In this document: positions 1-8,007 of the stretch, one piece after another
Layout: each line of letters begins with the position of its first letter
Numbering within the stretch: position 1 is the stretch's first letter
Source of the DNA: GCA-2687025 sp964473525
GTDB taxonomy: Bacteria > Poribacteria > WGA-4E > GCA-2687025
DNA length: 64,000 bases
Reading direction: 5' to 3'
Assembly (NCBI GenBank): GCA_964473525.1
Contig: CAYYPK010000007.1
Span: 186,001 to 250,000 of the forward strand
The notes under the pieces: generated by a model
The model's input: the letters and a program-made list of their open reading frames with translations, nothing else
Databases searched by the model: none
What the model was told of the DNA's origin: nothing
Translations under genes and position numbers: made by a program

Positions 1-2
1 AG

Positions 3-1307
3 GCCACCATCATCGGTGACCGCCTCGTGGCGGTGGCTCCCGAGGCCGCCGACGCGGACCCGTTGGGGGTCGCGCTCGACATAGGTACCACGACCGTCGT
101 CGCGCAGGTGGTGAACCTGAGCACGGGCGAAGTCGTCGGCACGGACAGCCGCGTGAACGACCAGTCGCGCTTCGGCGGCGACGTCATCGCGCGCATCAAC
201 CACTGCTTCACCGAGGATCATGGACTCGACGAACTTAAGGACGCCGTGCTCTCCACCATCAAGGAGTGCATTGCGGCTTCGGGCGTCGATCCCTCTCAGG
301 TGTACGAGGCGGTCGCCGTCGGCAACACGACGATGATGCACCTTCTGGCGGGTATCTCGCCAGAGTCGCTGGGACAGCTTCCCTACACGCCCGTCATGCG
401 GGCGGGCGTGGACGTCCCGGCGGCATACTTTCCGATGCCGTTCAGCGACACGGCGAGCGTCCATCTCATGGCGGGCATCGCGGGATACGTGGGCGCCGAT
501 ACCGTCGCCGCGATGTTGGCCGCGGGCTTCGACGAGCCCTACGAGGGCGTCCGCCTTCTCGCCGACATCGGCACCAATTGCGAGTTGGTTCTGCAACGCG
601 GCGACGAGGTGGTGGCGTGCTCGACGCCTGCCGGACCCGCTTTCGAAGGCGCTCGGTTGGAACACGGCATGTTGGCCGGCCCCGGGGCCATTGAGCGTGT
701 GACAGTCGGCGACACATGCGAGATACGCGTCGTCGGACGCGCCGACCCGAGCGGGATCTGCGGCTCTGGCGTGGTGGACGTTACGGCGCAGTTGCTCGAA
801 GCGGGCGTCATCGAGATAACAGGAAGGCTTACCGACGCCGAGGACGCGCCAGCATCGCTCCCCGACGACATCCGGGACCGGATCGGAAGCACGGAGTACG
901 GGCCCATCTTCGTCGTGGCGCGTCGTGAAGACGGAGAGACGGTCCATGTCACGCAGCGTGATATCCGTGAGACGCAGTTGGCCAAGGCCGCCGTCCGCAC
1001 GGGGATCGACACGCTCCTGCACAGCATGGACATCCCGGCTACCGACATCGACGAGTTGCTGGTCGCGGGAGGCTTTGGTAGCTACCTCAACACCGCGAAC
1101 GCCCGTAGGCTCGGGATGATCCCCGACATCGACGACGAGAAGATCAAGTACATCGGGAACGCCGCCATCGTAGGCGCCCGCTTGGCGCTGATCTCCGCAG
1201 AGATGCGCGCGCGTGGTGAGGCGCTGTCGCGCCGCGTGAAGCACGTCCAAGTGGCTCTCCTGCCCTCCTTCCAGGACCGATTCGCGGAGGCGATGCTCTT
1301 TGAGTAA
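3..1307 (+). CDS. RACo-like ASKHA-domain corrinoid activation protein (5' truncated by window edge)
   Basis: The frame is open to the left edge (it reads ATIIGDRLVAV before the first possible GTG at 27), so the true start and the usual N-terminal 2Fe-2S ferredoxin domain lie outside the window. The visible 434 codons contain the ASKHA ATPase fold: an LDIGTTTVVAQVV phosphate loop early on, GNTTMMHLLAG, the second phosphate loop ADIGTNCEL and the adenosine loop VAGGFGSYL near the C terminus. In the family (RACo, RamA, DUF4445) ATP hydrolysis drives reduction of inactive Co(II) corrinoid proteins to the Co(I) state. The neighbouring DUF1638 and MtaA-like genes fit that role. The particular corrinoid partner is not visible. 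Confidence 0.88.
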   Translation, partial: ATIIGDRLVAVAPEAADADPLGVALDIGTTTVVAQVVNLSTGEVVGTDSRVNDQSRFGGDVIARINHCFTEDHGLDELKDAVLSTIKECIAASGVDPSQVYEAVAVGNTTMMHLLAGISPESLGQLPYTPVMRAGVDVPAAYFPMPFSDTASVHLMAGIAGYVGADTVAAMLAAGFDEPYEGVRLLADIGTNCELVLQRGDEVVACSTPAGPAFEGARLEHGMLAGPGAIERVTVGDTCEIRVVGRADPSGICGSGVVDVTAQLLEAGVIEITGRLTDAEDAPASLPDDIRDRIGSTEYGPIFVVARREDGETVHVTQRDIRETQLAKAAVRTGIDTLLHSMDIPATDIDELLVAGGFGSYLNTANARRLGMIPDIDDEKIKYIGNAAIVGARLALISAEMRARGEALSRRVKHVQVALLPSFQDRFAEAMLFE

Positions 1308-1381
1308 TGCGCCCAACGGCCCGTCCCGCGAGCCGGTGGCGAGGTGGGACGGCCGGGTCATCGTCCAGCGTGGCGGGCGGA

Positions 1382-1503
1382 GGGAGAGATTCCTCACTTC
1401 GTTCAGAATGACAGTGCCTAGATGCGTGGCTGCTTCAACAGTGGGTATGCCTCCTAGCGTTCGCCACACCGTCATTCTGAGGCGCCAGCCGAAGAATCTC
1501 CCA
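1382..1503. repeat. MITE-like element with about 35-bp imperfect terminal inverted repeats
   Basis: The left arm (1382-1416) contains TTCAGAATGACAGTG. The right arm (from about 1468) reads, on the opposite strand, GGGAGATTCTTCGGCTGGCG followed by CTCAGAATGACGGTG. About 50 bp separate the arms and no coding sequence is inside. Elements carrying an AGATTCTTCG...CAGAATGAC end are common non-coding repeats in many bacteria. Only one copy was found here, so mobility is inferred from structure alone. Confidence 0.6.
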
Positions 1504-1555
1504 CGCATTCGATCAGCCGTGTTTGCAGCCGCGCCACCATCCCAGGCGACGCGGA

Positions 1556-1591
1556 TTCCTTCCCCTCACAGGGGAAGGTTAGGATGGGGTC
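1556..1591 (+). repeat. Dispersed hairpin repeat, copy 1
   Basis: A CCTTCCCC / GGGGAAGG stem with a short TCACA-type loop is followed by TTAGGATGGGGTC. Other copies lie at 4535-4579, 19224-19260, 23227-23264, 30848-30883 (inverted) and 48079-48116, all intergenic. Confidence 0.75.
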
Positions 1592-1708
1592 CATCGCGGG
1601 TTCGGCCTTTGGCAAGCACGAACGATCGTCCTACGCCGCGACCCGTGCACACGGCCGCATTTCACCCGACTCCGCCCGAGCATCTCCACAGCCGCGAAGG
1701 GCGCGCCA

Positions 1709-2479
1709 TTGGCCGCTAAGAAGAAGTTCGTCGTTCTGTCGTGCGAGGTATTCCGTCGTGAGTTCGAGGAACTCGCGCCGGCGATTCCGCACGACGTCCA
1801 GTTCGGGTATCAGCCGTTCGGGCTGCACGACACGCCCCACAAGATCGCCGGAACCCTACAGGAACAGGTCGACCAGGTCGAGGACGCCGACGCGATCCTC
1901 ATCGGCTATGGCTTGTGCAGTCGTGGGTATGTGGGACTGACGGCGCGGTCGATTCCTCTCGTGGCTCCAAAGGCGCACGACTGCATAACGGTGTTCCTCG
2001 GCTCGCGCGACAAGTACATGGCGGAATTCACCGAGAATCCCGGGACCTACTACTACTCACCCGGATGGGTCGACCACCACGACCCGAAGCGTTCCTCGGT
2101 CGACGGCGATGCGCCACAAGCAGAGGCGGCAAAGGCGACGAAGTACGCCATGTACGTCGAGAAGTACGGCGAGGACAACGCGAAGTATCTGTTGGAGATG
2201 GAAGCGTCGTGGACGGCGGACTACAAGCGAATCGCCATGATAGACACGGGCGTGGGCGATATGCCGCGCTACCGCGCCTTCGTCGAGGATCTCGCATCGA
2301 AGAACGAATGGAACTACGCGGAGCTCGAGGGCACGACGAACCTCATGCACCGATTCCTCAGTGGTGACTGGAACGAGGATTTCCTTATCGTGCCACCGGG
2401 TCACGCGATCATGGACACGGTGGACACGGACATCATCCGCGCCGACGAACTCACGGCGTTCGCACCGGACACGGCATAG
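1709..2479 (+). CDS. DUF1638 domain-containing protein
   Basis: This 256-residue protein has the DUF1638 hallmarks: a VVLSCEVFRREFE opening strand, an ILIGYGLCSRG motif near residue 70 and a conserved PKAHDCITVFLGSR block, followed by a C-terminal segment with DTGVGDMPRY. The TTG start at 1709 is chosen because MAAKKKFVVLSCEV matches the usual family N terminus and a GAAGG purine stretch lies just upstream. Biochemistry of the family is unknown, but it is repeatedly found beside corrinoid methyltransferase genes, as here. Three cysteine-containing conserved motifs suggest metal or thiol chemistry (inference). Confidence 0.82.
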   Translation: MAAKKKFVVLSCEVFRREFEELAPAIPHDVQFGYQPFGLHDTPHKIAGTLQEQVDQVEDADAILIGYGLCSRGYVGLTARSIPLVAPKAHDCITVFLGSRDKYMAEFTENPGTYYYSPGWVDHHDPKRSSVDGDAPQAEAAKATKYAMYVEKYGEDNAKYLLEMEASWTADYKRIAMIDTGVGDMPRYRAFVEDLASKNEWNYAELEGTTNLMHRFLSGDWNEDFLIVPPGHAIMDTVDTDIIRADELTAFAPDTA

Positions 2480-2506
2480 GCGCGGATTTCTGGGAGGGCT
2501 CCTAAG

Positions 2507-3583
2507 ATGAGCCGCATCAACCGAATGACGTCGCGTGAACGGATCAACGCCGCGCTCGCGCACGAAGAAGCAGACCGGGTAGCGCTCCAGGACGGGCCGT
2601 GGGCGACGGCGCTCACGCGGTGGCGGGGCGAGGGAATGCCCGCCGACGCGAACCCGTTCGAACTGTTCGGCTACGAGATGGTCGGGTTCGGCGCTGACAC
2701 GTCCGCCCAACTGCCTTCCGAGGTTGTCGAGGACGCCGAGACGCACACCATCGTGCGCAACGCCAACGGCGCTCTGGTGAAGAACTGGAAGGGCAAGACC
2801 TCCACGCCCGAGATGATCGACTTCACCATTAAGACCCGCGAGGACTGGGAGCAGAATCGGCATCGGTTCGAGATGAACGACGCACGCGTCAACGCGGACG
2901 GCGCTGCTAACTCCCACGCGCAGAAGGAAAAGGGCCACTGGGTCCACTACTCCGGCATCGTCGGATACGACAAGCAGCAGGCGATGATTGGGTCCGAGAA
3001 CCTGCTCATGGCGTTTGCCGAGGACGAGGAGTGGGTCGCTGACATGTTCATGACCTCGGCGGACCTCATCGTAGAGACCGCGCAGGCGATGCTGGACGCT
3101 GGCTATCACTTCGACGGCGCGTTCCTCTACGACGACATGGGCTATCGCAACGGCACGCTGTTCTCCCCGGACCAATACCGTCGCCTGGCGATGCCCGCGC
3201 ACGCCAAAGCGTTCGGGTTCTTTCGGGACCGCGGCCTGCCCGTCATCCTGCACTCCTGTGGCTGCGTGAAGGCGTTCATCCCCGACCTCATCGACGCCGG
3301 GCTGAGCTGTCTACAGCCGCTGGAAGTAAAGGCCGGGATGGACGTCGTCGAGTTGAAGGATCTCTACGGCGACGACCTGTCCTTCATGGGTGGCATCGAC
3401 GTGCGCAAGATGGGAAGCCCAGACCCGGCGGACATCGAGGAAGAGATCCGCGTGAAGATTGGCCACGCCAAGCAGGGCGGAGGGTACATCTACCACTCGG
3501 ACCACTCCGTCCCGGACAGCGTGAGCTACGAGCAGTACTGCCGTGTCATCGATCTCGTCCACGAATATGGCGCTTATGACTGA
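2507..3583 (+). CDS. Uroporphyrinogen decarboxylase family (MtaA/CmuA-like) methyltransferase
   Basis: A 358-residue URO-D fold TIM-barrel protein. Its N terminus (MTSRERINAALAHEEADRV) is the standard family opening. The motif VILHSCGCVKAF near residue 246 carries the H-x-C pair that binds zinc in MtaA/CmuA-type methylcobamide:thiol methyltransferases, and GGIDVRKMG follows. True UroD enzymes of haem synthesis lack this H-x-C pair, so methyl transfer from a corrinoid to a thiol or other acceptor is more likely than tetrapyrrole decarboxylation. The start follows an SD-like GGGAGG about 10 nt upstream. It is co-directional with the DUF1638 gene and overlaps the next URO-D gene. Confidence 0.82.
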   Translation: MSRINRMTSRERINAALAHEEADRVALQDGPWATALTRWRGEGMPADANPFELFGYEMVGFGADTSAQLPSEVVEDAETHTIVRNANGALVKNWKGKTSTPEMIDFTIKTREDWEQNRHRFEMNDARVNADGAANSHAQKEKGHWVHYSGIVGYDKQQAMIGSENLLMAFAEDEEWVADMFMTSADLIVETAQAMLDAGYHFDGAFLYDDMGYRNGTLFSPDQYRRLAMPAHAKAFGFFRDRGLPVILHSCGCVKAFIPDLIDAGLSCLQPLEVKAGMDVVELKDLYGDDLSFMGGIDVRKMGSPDPADIEEEIRVKIGHAKQGGGYIYHSDHSVPDSVSYEQYCRVIDLVHEYGAYD

Positions 3584-4523
3584 GTACACGCCTCGACAAG
3601 CCGCGGTAGACGCGCTGGAACTCCGGCAGCCCAAGGGCCTCGTCCCGACGTTCGAGCTGGAGTTCCAGCTTACCCAGGAAGCCTTCGGACGGAGCTACCA
3701 CGGCGGGAACGTCCTGCAGGAAGCTACCGGCCAGAAGCGCGACGACCTCTACCACGAGAACGCCGATCTGCACGTGCAGGTAGCGGATACGTACGACTGG
3801 AACATCATCATGATCACGACGGGGCCGGGCGAGGACGGTCTTCGTCGGACGGCGCACGCGATACGCGACATCGTGGGCGATAAGTACCTGCTCGTGGCCC
3901 ACGGTGACGCTACCTGGTCGATCCCCAACGGCGACACGATGATCGAATTCGCGGAGTCGTTCTTCACGCGCGAAGACGAGATGAACGCACGCGCCGACGC
4001 GCACGTGGACGGAGCATTGGAGCGCGCCCCGAAGGTGCTTAACGGCGCCCTCGACGGGTTCGCGCTCTGCGCGGACTACTGCTTTAACGACGGGCCGTTC
4101 TTCTCGCCGCCGATGTTCCGCAAGTACGTCACGCCGTACCTCAAACGGCTCGTCGCGGGATACCGGGAGATGGGCGCGTACGTCATCAAGCACACCGACG
4201 GCGACATCATGCCCATCCTCGACCAACTCGTGGAATGCAACGCCCATGGGCTTCACTCCATCGACCCGCAAGCGGGAGTCGACATCGCCGAGGTGAAGCG
4301 GCTGTACGGCGACAAGGTGTGCCTCTGCGGCAACGTGAACTGCGGGCTCATGCAAACCGGCACGGACGAGGAAGTCATAGAGAACGTGATGTACTCGCTG
4401 GAACACGGGATGCCGGGCGGCGGCTTCATCTTCACGACGAGCAACGTCGCCTTCAAGGGAATGCCCCTCGAGCGCTATGAACTCATGATGGACCTGCGCA
4501 GAAAGCACGGACGCTACGCATAG
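3576..4523 (+). CDS. Uroporphyrinogen decarboxylase family protein
   Basis: A 315-residue URO-D family protein (MTEYTPRQAAVDALELRQPKG). The ATG at 3576 overlaps the previous stop by 8 nt; an in-frame ATG at 3567 and GTG at 3543 are also possible. The central region has KHTDGDIMPILDQLVE and, later, GNVNCGLMQTG, positions where MtaA-type proteins put zinc or substrate ligands. Here the first ligand motif is H-T-D instead of H-x-C, so its reaction may differ from that of the neighbour at 2507. Overlap with the preceding gene implies translational coupling. The substrate is unknown. Confidence 0.8.
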   Translation: MTEYTPRQAAVDALELRQPKGLVPTFELEFQLTQEAFGRSYHGGNVLQEATGQKRDDLYHENADLHVQVADTYDWNIIMITTGPGEDGLRRTAHAIRDIVGDKYLLVAHGDATWSIPNGDTMIEFAESFFTREDEMNARADAHVDGALERAPKVLNGALDGFALCADYCFNDGPFFSPPMFRKYVTPYLKRLVAGYREMGAYVIKHTDGDIMPILDQLVECNAHGLHSIDPQAGVDIAEVKRLYGDKVCLCGNVNCGLMQTGTDEEVIENVMYSLEHGMPGGGFIFTTSNVAFKGMPLERYELMMDLRRKHGRYA

Positions 4524-4534
4524 CATGGATGATG

Positions 4535-4579
4535 CTCCTTCCCCTCGCAGGGGAAGGCTGGGATGGGGTTGGGTGAGGC
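4535..4579 (+). repeat. Dispersed hairpin repeat, copy 2
   Basis: The CCTTCCCC / GGGGAAGG stem is followed by CTGGGATGGGGTTGGGTGAG. This copy is longer on its 3' side than the others. It lies just after the second URO-D gene, where it could also act as a hairpin at the transcript end. Confidence 0.75.
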
Positions 4580-4649
4580 GTAGCAGGCGCCGCGACAACT
4601 CTCAACCCGCAGGACGGAGCGGGGCTAAGAATCGAACGGGAGAGTTAGC

Positions 4650-5828
4650 ATGACGCATCGAGAGCGCTGGGTACGCACGCTGCATTTCGAGTCGGTGGAT
4701 CACGTCCCCGACGAAGAATTCGGCTACTGGGAGAGCACGTTCCCGCTGTGGCACGAGCAGGGACTGTCGCCCGAAGTCACGAACAACGGCAACTGCGATC
4801 CGTATTTCGGGTTTGCCCCGAGGGCCGGCGTGCCGGTAGGCATTGGCATGACCCCCGGCTTCGAAACCAAGGTGCTCGAAGAGGGCGAAGACTATCGCAT
4901 CATCCGAAACAGCGCGGGAGTGGTTCACAAGGTCCACACGGGTGGTGGAGACACCATCCCGCAGTTCATGGATCACACGCTCAAAGACAGGAAGTCCTGG
5001 GAAGAGGAGTTCCTGCCCAAGCTCGACATCTCGCTGGAATCGCGCTATCCCGAGAATCGCGACGACTGGGACGACCTCAAGGCGCGCCTGAACGCCCCCG
5101 ACTTCGACCGTCCCATCGGCATCAACATAGGCAGCATCTTCGGCTGGCTCCGTGACTGGATGGGGTTCGAGAACATCACCGTGATGATGTACGACGACCC
5201 CGAGCTGATGCACGATATGATCGAGCATCTCGCGACGCTTACAACGACGGTCATCGCCAAGTCGGCGCGAGAGATCAACATCGACTACGCGGCGGGGTGG
5301 GAGGACATGGCGTTTCGGCAGGGGCCGATGATCTCCCCGACGATGTTCCGCGAGTTCCTCACGCCGCGCTACAAGATGATTACGGACGTGCTGCACGAGA
5401 ACGACATCGACATCATCTTCACCGACTGCGACGGCCGCGTCATAGACGCCATCGACCCCTGGCTAGAGGGCGGACTCACGGGCATCTTCCCGTGCGAAGT
5501 CGGCGCGGAACGCGACCAGACGGACCCCATTGAGGTGCGTGAGAAGTGGGGCGAGCAGGTCGTCATTCTCGGCGGCGTCAACAAGCACGCGCTCGGAGCC
5601 GGCAAGGAGGCGATCCGCGAGGAGATCAAGCGGATTGAGCCCTACGTCAAGGAAGGTGGCTGGATTCCCCACGTGGACCATCGCTGCCCACCGACGGTGT
5701 CGTTCGAGGACTACCTGTACTACCTCGATCTGAAGCGCGACACGTTCGGAATCCCGCGCCCCGAGGAGTTCGAGTCGCGTCCCGAGATCAAGAAGATCAA
5801 GTCGCGCCCGGGATACTGGCCGAGCTAG
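4650..5828 (+). CDS. Uroporphyrinogen decarboxylase family protein
   Basis: A 392-residue protein beginning MTHRERWVRTLHFESVDHVPD, typical of environmental URO-D paralogues. An SD-like GGGAGAG precedes the ATG. The barrel core includes YAAGWEDMAFRQGPMISP, IIFTDCDGRVIDAIDPWL and VILGGVNKHAL, with a C-terminal WIPHVDHRCPPTVSFEDYLYY block typical of this subgroup. The metal-ligand site reads T-D-C-D-G, without the H-x-C of MtaA. It is the third paralogue in a row and the last plus-strand gene of the corrinoid neighbourhood. A copy of the hairpin repeat separates it from the second paralogue. Confidence 0.8.
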   Translation: MTHRERWVRTLHFESVDHVPDEEFGYWESTFPLWHEQGLSPEVTNNGNCDPYFGFAPRAGVPVGIGMTPGFETKVLEEGEDYRIIRNSAGVVHKVHTGGGDTIPQFMDHTLKDRKSWEEEFLPKLDISLESRYPENRDDWDDLKARLNAPDFDRPIGINIGSIFGWLRDWMGFENITVMMYDDPELMHDMIEHLATLTTTVIAKSAREINIDYAAGWEDMAFRQGPMISPTMFREFLTPRYKMITDVLHENDIDIIFTDCDGRVIDAIDPWLEGGLTGIFPCEVGAERDQTDPIEVREKWGEQVVILGGVNKHALGAGKEAIREEIKRIEPYVKEGGWIPHVDHRCPPTVSFEDYLYYLDLKRDTFGIPRPEEFESRPEIKKIKSRPGYWPS

Positions 5829-5897
5829 CAAAGGCGGCCGCGAGGGCGAGATTGGGAACGTAACCTCAACAGAAGCTGCGTGGCGGACAGCCCCTGG

Positions 5898-6935
5898 CTA
5901 TCCGTGTGAGTGCCGTATGCCCAGCTTGATGCTGTCCGCAGGGCTCTCGCCGATACGTCGGTAGGCTTCGGCGCACTCCTCGAACGGCACGATGGGGTGG
6001 ACGAGTCCCTCTACATTCAGCCTGCCCTCGACCATGAGCGTGTGCCCCTCGATCGCGATGCGCAGGGGATCCCATAGAGGGTGGTCACGCATAGGCGCGC
6101 TCTGGTCTCGTATGGACACGAGGGTCAGGCGGTTGCGATGCCACTCGCCTTCAAGGCTGAGCGCGCGGGCGTCCCCGGCGTAGTAGGCGGACGAGACGAC
6201 CGTTCCACCGTAGCCGGTCGCTCGAAGCCCATCGTTGAGGGCGGCGTAGTTTCCGCTCGTCTCCAGCGACACATCGACGCCGACGTTGTCGGTGGCGTCC
6301 TTGATGACGGCGCCTACATCGTCCGCGATGGGGTCTATCGCGATGTCGGCGCCGTGGCGCAAGGCCAGCTCGCGGCGGACGGGAATGGGGTCGCTCACGG
6401 CTATCCAGCGCGCGCCTTGCAGCCGGGCGATCTGCGCCGCCATTTGCCCTATCGCGCCGAGACCCATCACGGCGACGCGGTCACCCACGCGTATCTTGCT
6501 TTCGCGGACGGCTGCCAACGCGACCCCCGCCGGGTCCGTGTAAACGAGCGCCTCCGGCGACACGCCCGCGGGCGCCGCGTGGAACGCGCCCGCTGGACCC
6601 ACGTGCGTCTCGCGAATAGGACGATGCGCGAACACGCGGTCGCCGGCCGCGAAGCGCGTGACGTCCGCGCCGACATCGGTCACGGTTCCCACGACGATGT
6701 TGCCGAGCGCGCGTGGGAAGCGGGATTCACGGGGTTCGTCGACGTGCATACGACGCTTACCGTCGAACGGAGCGGTGTCGTCCTTGGAGTCGGCGTGGTA
6801 GCCGCGCAACTCGGTGCCGTGCTTGGGAGCGGAGAAGTCGCTGCGCACGCGTATGTCGTCGGGGCCTAGGTCGGGCTCGTCGTACTCCCGCAACGCAGGC
6901 GTGCTTGGCGCGATGGCGACCAGTTCGCGTGGCAT
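5898..6935 (-). CDS. Medium-chain dehydrogenase/reductase (zinc-type alcohol dehydrogenase-like)
   Basis: A 345-residue MDR protein. Residues 1-135 form the GroES-like domain (PRELVAIAP..., ALGNIVVGTVTDVGADV). The Rossmann domain carries VAVMGLGAIGQMAAQIARLQGA, followed by the acidic SDP that favours NAD(H). The usual catalytic-zinc cysteine/histidine set is not evident, so zinc binding is doubtful. The ATG at 6935 is preceded by GGGAGA. It is convergent with the URO-D gene. Related sequences in sulfatase-rich genomes often act as sugar or polyol dehydrogenases, but the substrate cannot be read from the sequence. Confidence 0.8.
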   Translation of the reverse strand: MPRELVAIAPSTPALREYDEPDLGPDDIRVRSDFSAPKHGTELRGYHADSKDDTAPFDGKRRMHVDEPRESRFPRALGNIVVGTVTDVGADVTRFAAGDRVFAHRPIRETHVGPAGAFHAAPAGVSPEALVYTDPAGVALAAVRESKIRVGDRVAVMGLGAIGQMAAQIARLQGARWIAVSDPIPVRRELALRHGADIAIDPIADDVGAVIKDATDNVGVDVSLETSGNYAALNDGLRATGYGGTVVSSAYYAGDARALSLEGEWHRNRLTLVSIRDQSAPMRDHPLWDPLRIAIEGHTLMVEGRLNVEGLVHPIVPFEECAEAYRRIGESPADSIKLGIRHSHG

Positions 6936-7066
6936 GTTTGTCTCCCGATGCGGTCGATGCAGTGCGAGTCCGCGCTAGGATGCAGGCCGCGCGGCAAGCC
7001 GACGGTCACCGTGAGTCGCACTGTAGCCGTTCGCGCGCGAGGAGCCAAGCTCCACGTCTCGGCGCT

Positions 7067-7094
7067 ATGACTTGCTCCCTGATGCAGGTATACT
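7067..7094 (+). promoter_or_regulatory. Candidate sigma70-type promoter of the rhomboid gene
   Basis: ATGACT (7067-7072) and TATACT (7089-7094) are separated by 16 nt, about 45 nt upstream of the rhomboid ATG. The -10 box matches 5 of 6 consensus positions and the -35 box 4 of 6. Confidence 0.35.
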
Positions 7095-7139
7095 CACCCG
7101 GCGTAGCGACACACGCCGTCTCGAACGGGAATCAGTGGC

Positions 7140-7844
7140 ATGCAGAACCGATACGGTGGCGACAGCTACGGATTCCGACGGCGCGGACTGCTACCGGTCG
7201 CGATCAAGTACCTGCTCATCGCCAACGGCGTTCTGTTTGTCGCGGATTGGGTAAGCAACTACCTCGCCTTGCAGGGCGTTGCCCCCGGGGTGTACCTGGG
7301 GCTGTTCGAATCCACACACGGCCTCCTGCCGCTCCACCCCAACCTGAACCGCGGTCTTCAGCACGCGTATGGCATCTTCCAGCCCTGGCAGATCGTCACG
7401 TACATGTTCATGCACGCCGGCATCGGCCACGTGGGCATCAACATGTTCATGTTGTGGATGTTCGGCGTGGAGGTCGAGGAACGGTGGGGTACTCGCCACT
7501 TCACGATCTACTACTTCCTCTGCGGCATCGGCGGCGCTTTCCTACAGATACTCGTGCCTACGCTGCTGAAGCAGCCTCCCGTACCCGTGGTCGGCGCGAG
7601 TGGCGCCGTCGCGGGAGCCTTGCTCGCGTACGGACTGATGTTCCCCACGCGGCGGCTTGTGCTGTTCCCCATCCCTATTCCCGTGCGCGCCAAGTGGTTC
7701 GTCGTGATTTACATCATGGTCGAGCTGTTCCGCGGATTCAGCGGGCGCGGTGGCATCGCGCACTTCGCCCACCTCGGCGGGATGCTGTTCGGATACATCT
7801 ACATCCGGTATCAGCAGCGGAAACGTCGGTTCATTCGGTGGTAG
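7140..7844 (+). CDS. Rhomboid family intramembrane serine protease
   Basis: A 234-residue polytopic membrane protein with about six hydrophobic segments. The first segment is near residues 18-40. The family motifs are HVGINMFMLW in the second segment, VVGASGAVAG with the catalytic serine near residue 158, and GIAHFAHLGGMLFGYIY with the catalytic histidine near residue 210. The long loop between segments 1 and 2 (FESTHGLLPLHPNLNRGLQHAYGIFQPWQIVTY) ends in the usual W-Q-x-x-T-Y/F motif. Rhomboids cleave transmembrane helices of substrate proteins within the inner membrane. The gene stands alone. Confidence 0.9.
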   Translation: MQNRYGGDSYGFRRRGLLPVAIKYLLIANGVLFVADWVSNYLALQGVAPGVYLGLFESTHGLLPLHPNLNRGLQHAYGIFQPWQIVTYMFMHAGIGHVGINMFMLWMFGVEVEERWGTRHFTIYYFLCGIGGAFLQILVPTLLKQPPVPVVGASGAVAGALLAYGLMFPTRRLVLFPIPIPVRAKWFVVIYIMVELFRGFSGRGGIAHFAHLGGMLFGYIYIRYQQRKRRFIRW

Positions 7845-7919
7845 ATGGCTCCGTTGGGTGAGAGGACGACTCGGCTAGGCGCGGCCGCCCGGTTCCGGAA
7901 TAGTTAGCGCGATTGTGAT

Positions 7920-7945
7920 CCTGCCCGGGGGATGCCTTGGGCAGG
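7920..7945. terminator. Candidate bidirectional terminator hairpin
   Basis: CCTGCCC (7920-7926) pairs with GGGCAGG (7939-7945) across a 12-nt loop, between the convergent rhomboid and propeller genes. There is no T-tract, so this is weak. Confidence 0.35.
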
Positions 7946-8007
7946 TGTCCATCTGAAACACCCCGCAGCGCCAGCCAACGTCGCCCCGCGTAGCCTGCTC
8001 CCAGTCG

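Larger units (their letters stand above)
1308..1708. other. 401-bp intergenic region holding two repeat elements
   Basis: No convincing gene was found between the RACo-like gene and the DUF1638 gene. A MITE-like imperfect inverted repeat occupies 1382-1503 and a copy of the dispersed hairpin repeat occupies 1556-1591. A plus-strand reading frame through this stretch has low-complexity composition and no family resemblance. Confidence 0.6.

Noticed and set aside
1300..1719. Possible gene in the gap after the RACo-like gene
   Set aside because: The frame runs through both repeat elements and ends inside the DUF1638 gene; no resemblance to a protein family.
2057..3253. Long open frame on the minus strand opposite the DUF1638 and first URO-D genes
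   Set aside because: It is antisense to two well-recognised genes, has low-complexity R/V/H-rich composition and no family motif; a shadow of high GC coding.
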